Shown: in pieces, positions 25,578 to 33,612 of the stretch
Numbering within the stretch: position 1 is the first letter of the stretch
Layout of the letters: each line of letters starts with the position of its first letter
DNA from: Phycisphaerales bacterium
Lineage (GTDB): Bacteria; Planctomycetota; Phycisphaerae; Sedimentisphaerales; Anaerobacaceae
DNA: 51,231 nt
Assembly (NCBI GenBank): GCA_020352215.1
Contig: CP070675.1
Span: 4,164,330 to 4,215,560 of the forward strand
Direction: 5' to 3'
Notes under the pieces: generated by a model
What the model was told of the DNA's origin: nothing
Databases searched by the model: none
The model's input: the letters and a program-made list of their open reading frames with translations, nothing else
Program-made: the position numbers and the translations under genes

Positions 25578-26066
25578 CTAAAGGTCCGGCTCACCGTTGG
25601 ATTCACTGCTTCTGGCCCGCGGTGTCTTGCCGGATATCGGACCCGGCAGGCCGGTGTCTACTCCCAGTGTGCGGAGGCTTCCCTTGAAAACCAACGTTGC
25701 AATAGCACCGGCGAGTATCAGATTTACTATCCGCGGAATGGTGAACACGTTCACAATCTCCCAATCTGCATCGAGCACGTCATCTGTATGCGTGACGTAT
25801 TGGACATACGGCACGAACAGACCCATTATAGTCATTAGAAAGTTTATTGCACTTTCAAAGAGGGCAACGATTGCCGTGCAGCGAGGAACTGCATACATAC
25901 TGACTGCACAGACGATGCAGAATCCGTAGTAGAGGTTCTTGTATACCGGCATCGAGTCGAGAATAGCCGCTCGGACACTTGTTACACCAAGGTAATCGAG
26001 CAGAATGAACAGGGGTGTGACGTAATAGTACAATTTCGCAATAGAATGCCTGGCGTCGGTATCCAT
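25578..26066 (-). CDS. Four-helix membrane protein (162 aa)
   Basis: The ATG at 26066 is preferred to a TTG at 26084; GGAG lies 12 bases upstream. Helices: YVTPLFILLDYLGVTSVRAAIL, LYYGFCIVCAVSMYAVP, ALFESAINFLMTIMGLFVPY, and IVNLILAGAIATLVFKGSL. The tail is hydrophilic and Pro/Arg-rich. It is 17 bp upstream of the SHOCT/DUF4870 gene, forming a minus-strand operon of membrane proteins. No family is recognised. Confidence 0.72.
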   Translation of the reverse strand: MDTDARHSIAKLYYYVTPLFILLDYLGVTSVRAAILDSMPVYKNLYYGFCIVCAVSMYAVPRCTAIVALFESAINFLMTIMGLFVPYVQYVTHTDDVLDADWEIVNVFTIPRIVNLILAGAIATLVFKGSLRTLGVDTGLPGPISGKTPRARSSESNGEPDL

Positions 26067-26141
26067 GTTGTGTGACAGCTCCAAGCACGATGTCGGGATC
26101 GCTACGACAGCGGTATCTCCCGCCGCGATTGGCCGGCCGCG

Positions 26142-27305
26142 TCACGGCAGACGGCCCGGGAAGATCTCCTGTAGCGTGACTGCGACGTCCACGCGTTCAG
26201 CGCCCCGCATGATTCCAAGAGTGAGCTTTGTGCCCGCCGGCCGTGACCAAAACCGGCTAAGTGGCAAAACCCTCGGATCTGTCTGCCACTTTGTCGCATC
26301 CAGTCCGTCGATACTGAGCAGAATGTCGCTGTTGCGAATCCCGGCTTCGTATGCGGGTCCGGCCTCCACCACGTGCGCTACAAGGTCGGCGCTTGTCGCA
26401 TCTTTCGGCGCAAAGGCAGCCCCGAGTCTGTTGTAGTTATAATCTGCAGGTGTCACAGCAGAAGTATCGGTCTTCAGGTACATCTTCCCGTTCTTTGCAT
26501 CCACGAGCAAAATGAGCTGACGCAGGGCGTACATACCCAGGGTCGCGCCGTAATCTTCCCCGACGAAAGCCTGTGCATCTACATTCTTGTCGTTGATTGG
26601 TACCTCCCGGAGGACAAGCCCGCCCATGCGTACTTCGTTTGCCCACTTTTCCTCCGTGACGTACACTCCTGCGGCCGGAGAAAACAGGGCAGAGACGGTC
26701 GAGGGCCGGCCGGGATGCTCGCGGACCCACTGGCCCCATCGCCGCGAATTCAGGTGTACGCCGCCCGGAGCCCCGCTGTCGATCAGAACTGCCTCCCTTT
26801 TCCCGGCATTCTCTGATATCTCCGCGATGAGGCAGTTGGAGTCTGGACGGACAGTCCAACACAGCCACTGTGAGACATCTGTCGCCAATTCGCTCCGTAT
26901 CTCTATCTCTCTGCTACCGACTCGGATTTCGACGACGCAATGGCTGATGCCTCCCCATCCCAACACTCCGTGGATTTTGGGCCGGATGTAACTGGGTAAA
27001 TCAACGACCGCGAAGCGCAGTGTGCTGGTGGTCTCCCCGATCTCCAGAGAGCATCTCTCTGCCAGAGCGAACATCACTTTCCCGGGCTCGGGCTTGATGT
27101 CTTTCGGGGGCTCTTTCAACTTCAGACCAAGCTGCACTGCGGCCCTGCGAAACAGGATTGGTAACTCCGCTCCGGTATCCAATGCAAGGCGGACGGGATG
27201 ACCGTTGATTTTGGCGTCGAATGACATCCGTTCTTCAGCGGCGGTTGCGACGCCCGTCAAGAAACAGGCACCTATTAGAACCGACAACAGAATTCGTCCA
27301 CCCAT
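26142..27305 (-). CDS. Secreted retropepsin-like aspartic protease with PDZ domain
   Basis: A signal peptide (ILLSVLIGACFLTGVATA) precedes two aspartyl-protease-like halves: RLALDTGAELPILF with Asp43 in DTGA, and AVLIDSGAPGGVHL with Asp in DSG. A PDZ domain (about 300-387) ends the protein, with VVEAGPAYEAGIRNSDILLSIDG and KLTLGIMRGAERVDVAV. This architecture (two retropepsin-like lobes plus PDZ) is known from bacterial envelope proteases. 387 aa is full length. It is likely periplasmic; the substrate is unknown. Its 5' end overlaps a truncated paralogue ORF by 31 bp. Confidence 0.88.
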   Translation of the reverse strand: MGGRILLSVLIGACFLTGVATAAEERMSFDAKINGHPVRLALDTGAELPILFRRAAVQLGLKLKEPPKDIKPEPGKVMFALAERCSLEIGETTSTLRFAVVDLPSYIRPKIHGVLGWGGISHCVVEIRVGSREIEIRSELATDVSQWLCWTVRPDSNCLIAEISENAGKREAVLIDSGAPGGVHLNSRRWGQWVREHPGRPSTVSALFSPAAGVYVTEEKWANEVRMGGLVLREVPINDKNVDAQAFVGEDYGATLGMYALRQLILLVDAKNGKMYLKTDTSAVTPADYNYNRLGAAFAPKDATSADLVAHVVEAGPAYEAGIRNSDILLSIDGLDATKWQTDPRVLPLSRFWSRPAGTKLTLGIMRGAERVDVAVTLQEIFPGRLP

Positions 27306-27517
27306 TTTGTTTCTCCTAAAGCCGAGGCCAGTACGCCTGAGAACGCGACCTCATCCACAAGCAAGGCTGCGCCGGACAAAACCACCGCAATAAGACAGAT
27401 TCCTGCGACCCATCGGGTAATGGTAGCGGCAGGGCACCGAGTAACCATTTTGCCGGTTGTCGTCAGCTCCTTTGTGGACGATTCGCATGGGCATTCGGGA
27501 AGACCTGTCCATGCCAT
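27275..27517 (-). pseudogene. Truncated paralogue of the 23.9-kb membrane protein
   Basis: The segment ITRWVAGICLIAVVLSGAALLVDEVAF aligns with IRWVARIWSIPVLLFVAVMFAGEVLF of the intact gene at 23907-24311, but the remaining three helices are missing and the frame runs into the start of the protease gene. A diverged copy of the upstream repeat (C2) precedes it. It looks like a duplicated gene cut short at its 3' end. The start could be ATG 27448 or an upstream codon. Confidence 0.6.
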
Positions 27518-27565
27518 ACGAGTTTCCTCATTCTACCTTTCAACTTGTGCTTTAAACGCTTTCTA

Positions 27566-27694
27566 TAGACTCCGTCCCCGTCGGTGTCATGCTAACGCCG
27601 ACGGAGCCGGGGCAATCTGTCACAAAAGCTGCAAATCAAATTGCCTCCGTCAAAGGAAAGGTAAACCGAGCCGGTGGGATTCGCAAGGAAAAAA
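27566..27694. repeat. Hairpin-bearing repeat, copy C2
   Basis: Counterpart of C1 (24388-24520). Its hairpin is CCGTCGG (27578-27584), a 13-nt loop, CCGACGG (27598-27604). The AGCTGCAAATCAA block is at about 27628-27640. Confidence 0.6.
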
Positions 27695-27739
27695 CAGGAG
27701 TGCACGAGCAAAGTTCGGGGCCCTACGCGGAGACGCTGG

Positions 27740-28801
27740 TTAGGGGATTGAGTGATCGTCGAGCCAGTGGACGGCGAAGTGGGCCAAGTCCAGCCAGTCC
27801 ACGTCCCCATCGGGTTCGGAGTCCGCCCTGAGGCAGAAATCGGGCGGCTGACAATCTGTCCTTAGCCACCGCAGGCCAAAGACAGCGAGATCGAAAGAGT
27901 CGACGCGGTCGTCGCCGTTCAGGTCACCCGGCGGGACGGAGGGCAGCATGTCACTTATCCACTTAGCGTAGGAGCCGAGGCGCACCGCGTCGAGGTAATC
28001 GGGCCGGGGCTTGGTTGGGTCGGCCCGATCGCGAAACCAGGCCTCGTAGACAATGTAGTTCGGGTCATCTTCATGCCCCTCCTCAAAGTGCGTGTCCACG
28101 GCACGCGACAGGCCGGCCAGCTGCCAAGTCTCGCCCACCTTGATGAACCACCCGCTGCCGGAATCATGGTTGGCGGGAATACTCTCGTAGATAGTGGAGT
28201 CGCCCTCATTAAGGCCGTCGAAGTCGGCAATTAGTATGTCCGAGGTGAACGGGTCAACGGTGTTCTGATCTTTGATGTCTTCGATCAAGTTGGTCCCAAA
28301 ACGCAAGGTAGTGTTGCCGGAATCATCCCATGCGTGACCGTAGGTGATGCCTTGATTTTGGAGCAGCTCACCTCTGCCGTTGCCGTAACCGCCTATCACT
28401 ATTTTCTTGACGATCTCATCGGTGGATTCGTAGACGCCGACGAAGCTCGCAAGGTTTGCTCCGTAAAGTCTCGCTATTCGCAGATCGGCTGTGTCGTGAT
28501 TCCATATTTCGCTGACGGTGTATGTATTGCCGGCGATTTCCACAAGCGTATCCGCTTTGGCCTTCTGGTGTTGGGTGGTTATTACACAGTTTGAGGAAAT
28601 GGCTACGCACGAGGCGTTATTTCCCCAGCGTCCGACCACATCCTCGTGCGGCCGATCAGTCCAGGCCGCAAGGTTTGGCTCCCCATCGGGATGCAGGATT
28701 ATCCCCAGAGCGCAGCTGCTCTGCCAAAGTACAAGTGCCGCCAAGAGCGGCCCAAACGCGCGCCTGTTTTGTGCCGGTAGCTTCATGACAACTGAGATCA
28801 T
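27740..28801 (-). CDS. Secreted trypsin-like serine protease with dockerin-like tail
   Basis: A signal peptide (AFGPLLAALVLWQSSCALG) is followed by a trypsin-like domain: CVITTQHQ supplies the His, DTADLRIARL the Asp and NHDSGSGWFIK the Ser (a GDSGGP variant), in the right order. From about residue 295 two EF-hand-like loops follow, GDLNGDDRVDSFDLAVF and EPDGDVDWLDLAHF, forming a type-I dockerin-like tail typical of Phycisphaerae exported proteins. 353 aa. The start is ATG 28801 or the in-frame ATG five codons later. It probably acts outside the cell, with the tail for Ca-dependent attachment. Confidence 0.88.
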   Translation of the reverse strand: MISVVMKLPAQNRRAFGPLLAALVLWQSSCALGIILHPDGEPNLAAWTDRPHEDVVGRWGNNASCVAISSNCVITTQHQKAKADTLVEIAGNTYTVSEIWNHDTADLRIARLYGANLASFVGVYESTDEIVKKIVIGGYGNGRGELLQNQGITYGHAWDDSGNTTLRFGTNLIEDIKDQNTVDPFTSDILIADFDGLNEGDSTIYESIPANHDSGSGWFIKVGETWQLAGLSRAVDTHFEEGHEDDPNYIVYEAWFRDRADPTKPRPDYLDAVRLGSYAKWISDMLPSVPPGDLNGDDRVDSFDLAVFGLRWLRTDCQPPDFCLRADSEPDGDVDWLDLAHFAVHWLDDHSIP

Positions 28802-29104
28802 ATATTTGCCGATCGTGGCCGTCTTCCTTCGGCTTGCCCATCCTCCTTGCTCTGATGGCGAAGAAGCAATATGACCTATTATCCCATATTTCCCAGATAA
28901 AGCATTGTAAAAAATGCGCGATGTGACAGTATAGGCAACATCAAGGGCATTACTCGGCGGTTTTCCTTTCAGAAATAGGGTGGCCTGGTTATCAATAGAG
29001 TGAAATGATTTGAAAGTGGCTTGGCAACGTAGCTAAGCAGAAACATAAGATGTTATATTGGAAATCCCAGTTTCAGAGGGATTTCATTGAATTACAGGTA
29101 GGAT
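28802..29104. other. Divergent intergenic region with a leader hairpin
   Basis: About 300 bp of locally AT-rich DNA between divergent genes, expected to hold both promoters. GAAATCCC (29061-29068) and GGGATTTC (29078-29085) form a perfect 8-bp stem with a 9-nt loop, 20 nt upstream of the plus-strand start codon, with no T run. Confidence 0.5.
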
Positions 29105-30121
29105 ATGATTAAGGCAAAACCAAGCACCGTCAAACGAAAGCGTAACCATTTCCTACTCGTATCACTTTTTGTCCTCACATCGTATGCCTCTATTTATGCG
29201 GGCAATTACGCGTTCAGTGTCAAAGGCGAAAGAACATATCTAAACGGTCGGGAGATCCTGGTGGTCGGTCTGCGTTGCTCCAATGCTTTGCAGTCCGATG
29301 AAACCACCGAGCAACTGATCGACAACCTGGACACCTTTGCTTCCTACGGCGTAAATACGATAAGTGTTTACTTCATGGGCTCACGCTTTGGCGACGTGAA
29401 AGGATACAACAAAGACGGCACGTTGAATCCGATTTATGCATCTCGCATGGGTAAGATTATTAAAGCCGCCGACAAACGCGGTATGATCGTCCTGGTTGGC
29501 TGTTTGTACTGGAGCAACTCCAAAGCCAAATGGGAACACTGGACGCAGACCGAGGCCGACGCCGCCGTCGCTAATACCGTTGGGTGGCTCAAGAAGAATA
29601 ACTATCGCAACGTGTTCGTCGATGTGGACAACGAAGGGATGTCCCGCAAGCCGAAAGGTTTTGACAACCGCCAAATGGTTATCGCCGGCAAGAAAGTCGA
29701 TCCCGATTGTGTCATCGCTACCAATTATCGAGGCGATCCACCCCCCGAAGCCGATCTTGCTATTCATCACAGCAATAAAGTCAAAGGAAAACCCTACATC
29801 GAAAGCGAAGGTACCCCCGGCATTGCCCCCGGCGGTTATTGGGGTTCCTATAGCAAAAAGAAAGGGTACTACAACTACATTAACGTCGGATTGTACAACG
29901 AAGATATGAAGCGCAACCAGATCGAGCAGACGAAATCCAACCTGTCCCGTGGCTCAGGATACATGTGCGCCTCGACCTGGCTGCAATGTGTAGCACCGTA
30001 TGGGCCCAATCACAAGCCGGGCGGCGACGGTTCGGCGAATCAACCCGGCATCCGCTGGTGGCTGGAATTTATTCGTGACACCTATGGTCCCTATCAACCT
30101 TCGGCGGAAATACAAAAGTGA
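29105..30121 (+). CDS. Secreted clan GH-A (GH5-like) glycoside hydrolase
   Basis: A signal peptide (FLLVSLFVLTSYASIYA) precedes a TIM-barrel hydrolase. FASYGVNTISVYFMGS lies early in the barrel. NVFVDVDNEGM gives the NE motif (acid/base Glu at the end of strand 4), and KPYIESEGTPG gives the likely nucleophile Glu on strand 7. GFDNRQMVI and TWLQCVAPYG lie around the barrel. This order matches clan GH-A cellulase-like enzymes. 338 aa. AGGTAGG lies upstream of the ATG. The substrate is unknown. It stands alone next to the polysaccharide operon. Confidence 0.8.
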   Translation: MIKAKPSTVKRKRNHFLLVSLFVLTSYASIYAGNYAFSVKGERTYLNGREILVVGLRCSNALQSDETTEQLIDNLDTFASYGVNTISVYFMGSRFGDVKGYNKDGTLNPIYASRMGKIIKAADKRGMIVLVGCLYWSNSKAKWEHWTQTEADAAVANTVGWLKKNNYRNVFVDVDNEGMSRKPKGFDNRQMVIAGKKVDPDCVIATNYRGDPPPEADLAIHHSNKVKGKPYIESEGTPGIAPGGYWGSYSKKKGYYNYINVGLYNEDMKRNQIEQTKSNLSRGSGYMCASTWLQCVAPYGPNHKPGGDGSANQPGIRWWLEFIRDTYGPYQPSAEIQK

Positions 30122-30293
30122 CTGCCGGCCCGAGGCCTTCAGGTTCAGACGTTGGGTGTCGCAGCTGTCTCGCTTGGTGGTGTATGGATCAGTTCCTGAT
30201 CCTATTGGGTGGTCCGAGTAAATAGTAGAAGGAGTCCACCTGGTATCACAGCAAATGCAGCCAGCCGGTTGTGGACGAATAGATGTGCGGTTG

Positions 30294-31247
30294 TCAGCTC
30301 ATCAGGCCTTCGTGCCTAAGCCAATCGACAAACTCGGCAAGCCCTTCTTCAAAGTTCGTGGCGGGATCGTAACCCAGTTCGGCAGTGGCTTTAGTGACGT
30401 CGGCGTAGGTGCGTTCGACGTCACCCGGTTGGGGTGGGAGATGTTCTTTGACAGCTTTCTTGCCCAGCGCGATTTCGATTTTGGCTACTAGATCGTTGAC
30501 TGATATGGGCCTGGACTCACCGAGGTTGTAGATTTTGAAACCGCCGGCTTTGTCTATTGCTGCAACGGTACCTTGTATGATGTCGTCAATGTATGTGAAG
30601 TCACGCATCATGGTGCCGTCACCGTACACGGGTATAGGCTTGCCCTGTTCGATTAAGCTGGCGAATTTGTGGATAGCCAGATCCGGTCTTTGCCGAGGGC
30701 CGTAGACAGTGAAGAACCGCAGGCAGGTTATGGCGATTCCGCAGAGATGGTGATATGTGTGGCAGATAAGCTCACAGGCCTTTTTCGTAGCCGCATAGGG
30801 GGAGATTGGAAAGTCCACGTTGTCGTCTTCGGAGAAGGGGACTTTTTTGTTGTTGCCGTAGACGCTCGAGCTTGAGGCGAAGATGAACCGTTGCACGTTG
30901 TGTTTCTTAGCCGCCTCGAGCAGGACGATTGTTCCGTTCACGTTAACGTCAGCGTACAATTGCGGCTGAGCGATCGATGGTCTTACGCCGGCCCTGGCGG
31001 CCAAGTGCACAATCGTATCGATTCCTCCGGTCGTAGCCTCCTCGACCGCTGACCTGTCACGGATGTCTGCCTCGATCAACTGAAAGTTGCTGTTATTCTG
31101 ACAGCCGGTGATGTTTCTGCGTTTGATCTTGGGGTCGTAGAAGTCGTCGAAATTGTCGAGGCCGATCACCTGCCGGCCGTCGGCAAGGAGACGCTCGCTG
31201 AGGTGTGAGCCGATGAAGCCGGCCGCACCTGTCACTAATACCTTCAT
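30294..31247 (-). CDS. UDP-glucuronate 4-epimerase-type NAD-dependent epimerase
   Basis: The start is ATG 31247 (KVLVTGAAGFIGSH) with GAGGGG upstream; the longer frame to 31439 overlaps the neighbouring gene. Extended SDR features: the TGAAGFIGSH NAD site (6-15), DNFDDFYDPKIKRRNI typical of GalA-forming epimerases, SSSVYGNN, and YAATKKACE holding the catalytic Tyr-x3-Lys. Members convert UDP-GlcA and UDP-GalA at C4. 317 aa. It is the last gene of the minus-strand sugar-nucleotide operon, 14 bp after the small membrane protein. Strict substrate choice is inferred from the FYD..K..N signature. Confidence 0.9.
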   Translation of the reverse strand: MKVLVTGAAGFIGSHLSERLLADGRQVIGLDNFDDFYDPKIKRRNITGCQNNSNFQLIEADIRDRSAVEEATTGGIDTIVHLAARAGVRPSIAQPQLYADVNVNGTIVLLEAAKKHNVQRFIFASSSSVYGNNKKVPFSEDDNVDFPISPYAATKKACELICHTYHHLCGIAITCLRFFTVYGPRQRPDLAIHKFASLIEQGKPIPVYGDGTMMRDFTYIDDIIQGTVAAIDKAGGFKIYNLGESRPISVNDLVAKIEIALGKKAVKEHLPPQPGDVERTYADVTKATAELGYDPATNFEEGLAEFVDWLRHEGLMS

Positions 31248-31261
31248 AGCCTGCCCCTCTG

Positions 31262-31627
31262 CTACGCCGCGTAGATTATGACGGCCCCGATGATCAGGAT
31301 CAAAACAGCAATGCTCCGGACGACCAGAGCCGATTGCTTCAGGAACCAATCGATCATGGGTGTCGTTCTTTTGGGACCAAGCGCGAATGTCAGAAGACCC
31401 GCCAGCAGGAACAGGACTCCGAAGCAGCCTATCACCCACGGCATGTCACACTCCCTCGCTGCGAGCAAAAAGACAATCGCCAGCGCAAAGCGAGTCAGCG
31501 CTGCCAGGTATATGCGTTTTCCTTTCCTGAAGAATTGCAGCAGAGGCCTGAACACGGCGGGTTTCAGCAGGACCACAAGGCCGAGGCACACAAAGGCCAC
31601 GCCGAGTATCTTTATCACAAGCTCCAT
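31262..31627 (-). CDS. Small three-to-four-helix membrane protein (121 aa)
   Basis: Helices: VIKILGVAFVCLGLVVLLKP, LTRFALAIVFLLAA, VIGCFGVLFLLAGLLTFALG, and SIAVLILIIGAVIIYAA. The RKGKRIYLAALTRF segment lies between the first two. It resembles an uncharacterised conserved small membrane family. It sits between galU and the epimerase with 10- and 14-bp gaps, so it is surely in the operon. Function unknown. Confidence 0.8.
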   Translation of the reverse strand: MELVIKILGVAFVCLGLVVLLKPAVFRPLLQFFRKGKRIYLAALTRFALAIVFLLAARECDMPWVIGCFGVLFLLAGLLTFALGPKRTTPMIDWFLKQSALVVRSIAVLILIIGAVIIYAA

Positions 31628-31637
31628 AATCGCTCCC

Positions 31638-32504
31638 TTACGTATCGTCCGCCAAACGCTTTATGTATTTCCGCAGACCCGTGGCAATATCGTCACGCCT
31701 GAGCGCGAACTCGATATTTGCCCTTATGAATCCTTCTTTGTTGCCAATGTCACATCGTCTTCCTGCCAACCGCAACCCGTACACGGGTCGCTTTTTCACC
31801 ATAATGCGCAAAGCCTCTGTGAGCTGGATTTCCCCTCGTTCGTCGAGGCTTACCTGTTCTATGCAGCGGAAGATGTCGGGTGTCAGCAGGTACCTGCCCG
31901 AGATCGCAAGATTGGACGGGGCCTGTTCGGGCGACGGTTTCTCGACGAAATCCCTTATTTTGTAAACCCCGGGCTCGATCTCTTCGCCATCTATGACTCC
32001 ATACCGGCTCACCCTGCTGGGCTCCACTTCTTCGAGCAGGACAAGCGGATCGCCCAGCCGCTCGAACGATTCCACCAGCTGCTTTGTCGCCGGCTTGTCG
32101 GCGTCTATTACGGTGTCACCAAGCAGCACCGCAAAGGGCTCTTCCTGCACATGGTGTCGGGCACAGTACACGGCGTCGCCGAGCCCCTTCATTTGCTTTT
32201 GCCAGACAAAGTGGATATCTGCCAATTCCGATATTTGGCGAACCTGTTGCAGTTCGGCCTCTTTGCCGTTCTCGAGCAATTGGCTCTCCAGTTGAAAGCT
32301 ACGGTCGAAGTGCTCTTCGATCGAGCGTTTTCCCTTGCCGATAATCATCAGGACATCGGTGATCCCGGAGCCGGCCACTTCTTCCACGACGTACTGGATC
32401 ACGGGAGTGTCGACAATCGGCAGCATTTCCTTAGGTTGTGACTTCGTGGCGGGCAAGAAGCGAGTTCCGAAACCCGCTGCGGGGATAACTGCTTTGCGAA
32501 CCAT
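31638..32504 (-). CDS. galU: UTP--glucose-1-phosphate uridylyltransferase (GalU type)
   Basis: N-terminal nucleotide-binding loop AVIPAAGFGTRFLPATKSQPKEMLP, then GSGITDVLMIIGKGKRSIEEHFD, QKQMKGLGDAVYCARHH, FAVLLGDTVID and VEKPSPEQAPSNLAISGRY, all signatures of bacterial UDP-glucose pyrophosphorylase. 288 aa. It joins UTP with a sugar-1-phosphate. Position 15 bp after a glucuronokinase-like gene raises the possibility that GlcA-1-P is also accepted (inference). The symbol rests on family resemblance. Confidence 0.93.
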   Translation of the reverse strand: MVRKAVIPAAGFGTRFLPATKSQPKEMLPIVDTPVIQYVVEEVAGSGITDVLMIIGKGKRSIEEHFDRSFQLESQLLENGKEAELQQVRQISELADIHFVWQKQMKGLGDAVYCARHHVQEEPFAVLLGDTVIDADKPATKQLVESFERLGDPLVLLEEVEPSRVSRYGVIDGEEIEPGVYKIRDFVEKPSPEQAPSNLAISGRYLLTPDIFRCIEQVSLDERGEIQLTEALRIMVKKRPVYGLRLAGRRCDIGNKEGFIRANIEFALRRDDIATGLRKYIKRLADDT

Positions 32505-32519
32505 GCCTGGGCCTTTCTC

Positions 32520-33521
32520 TTAACCGGGAGCAATTCTCGGCTTTATCACCTTGACTTTCATCTTGCCGAGTTCTTTCTTCAGCTGCCTAAACATTTGCTC
32601 GCCCTGATACGTGCCGACGATTGCCCCGCCTGAGCCTGTGAACTTGGCGCTGGCGCCTGCCGAGCGGGCCGTCTCAACCATGCGCAAATTCTGTTCGCTC
32701 AGCCTATATAGCTTGCGTCTGCGGTCGAAGTTGGCATTGAGAACCTCTCCTATGTGGTGGACCTCGTGTTTCAGGAGGTGCCGCTTGACCCGGGCGGCAA
32801 GTTTGGCCCAATACTGCATCGCAGTGACTACCTTCGGCTCACCTCGGTTGAAGCGGTCCCGGATGTTGTTGTGAAAGACCTCTGTTGGCTCGCTGAAGTC
32901 GGCACGATAGGCCACGTAGAGCTCTGGAAGCAGCTTGGTCTCAAGTGGCTCGTAGATGCCGTAGCCTTGCCTGGTCATAATGTCTTTCGCGAAATCCATA
33001 TAGACCAGGCCTTCGTAGACTTGGATCACACGGTCCTGAAGTCCGGCTGCAATGTGGAGCTCGTCGACCTCGGCAGAGAGGACGAGGTTCGCCTGTATGT
33101 ACTTGGCAATGCTGACGCCGTAGAAGGCCATGAGTGCTCTGAGACAGGCCGTTATGATGGCGCTGGAGCCGGCCAGGCCGACGCCGTGCGGTATGTTCGA
33201 GTTATAGCGAATTGTGAAGTTCTGTTTGTGCAGCTCGATCTGGTGCTCCGAGCAGTATTCGTAGAATTTCTTCACGGTTGCTTTGAGCAGCCGAATGCCA
33301 CCGTAGTATCCGTGCAGGTTTACGTCCCTGACCAGTTCTGTAATCCCCGAGAATCGTGAATGGTCTTTCTCGCTGGGCAGTATCTCCAACTCCGGCGTCT
33401 CGTACAAAACTACCCCAGCAGAGAAATTGCTGAACGTGAAAGAGATTGTTTTGCCGAAGTATCCGTCCGATGGGTTTCCAATCAGTCCGACTCGCGGATA
33501 GGCTTTAGTACGGATAATCAT
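32520..33521 (-). CDS. GHMP kinase, glucuronokinase-like
   Basis: The start is taken as ATG 33521 (IIRTKAYPRVGLIGNPSDG) with AGGGA nine bases upstream; an upstream ATG at 33587 lacks a ribosome site. Features: GLIGNPSDGYFGKTISF, matching the N-terminus of plant glucuronokinases; the GHMP ATP motif NIPHGVGLAGSSAIITA; and the C-terminal KFTGSGGAIVGTY. The reaction would be glucuronate + ATP to glucuronate-1-phosphate. It is followed by galU and an epimerase, which could carry the product to UDP-GlcA and UDP-GalA. Other GHMP sugar kinases are alternatives. Confidence 0.85.
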   Translation of the reverse strand: MIIRTKAYPRVGLIGNPSDGYFGKTISFTFSNFSAGVVLYETPELEILPSEKDHSRFSGITELVRDVNLHGYYGGIRLLKATVKKFYEYCSEHQIELHKQNFTIRYNSNIPHGVGLAGSSAIITACLRALMAFYGVSIAKYIQANLVLSAEVDELHIAAGLQDRVIQVYEGLVYMDFAKDIMTRQGYGIYEPLETKLLPELYVAYRADFSEPTEVFHNNIRDRFNRGEPKVVTAMQYWAKLAARVKRHLLKHEVHHIGEVLNANFDRRRKLYRLSEQNLRMVETARSAGASAKFTGSGGAIVGTYQGEQMFRQLKKELGKMKVKVIKPRIAPG

Positions 33522-33612
33522 GACGCTTGTCCCTGGCTCAAACACGCAGGAGCCGACTTTGGCCGGGCGTAGCTGCGTTTCGCTCATGGCCGAAGTGACC
33601 CCGCCGATTTGG

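Noticed and set aside
13148..27517. Classical chromosomal integron array
   Set aside because: Checked the DNA upstream of each start for RYYYAAC/GTTRRRY boxes; only one site (19.18 kb) fits and no integrase is in the window.
31278..32441. 387-aa plus-strand frame
   Set aside because: Antisense shadow of galU and the small membrane gene, both of which are clearly coding.
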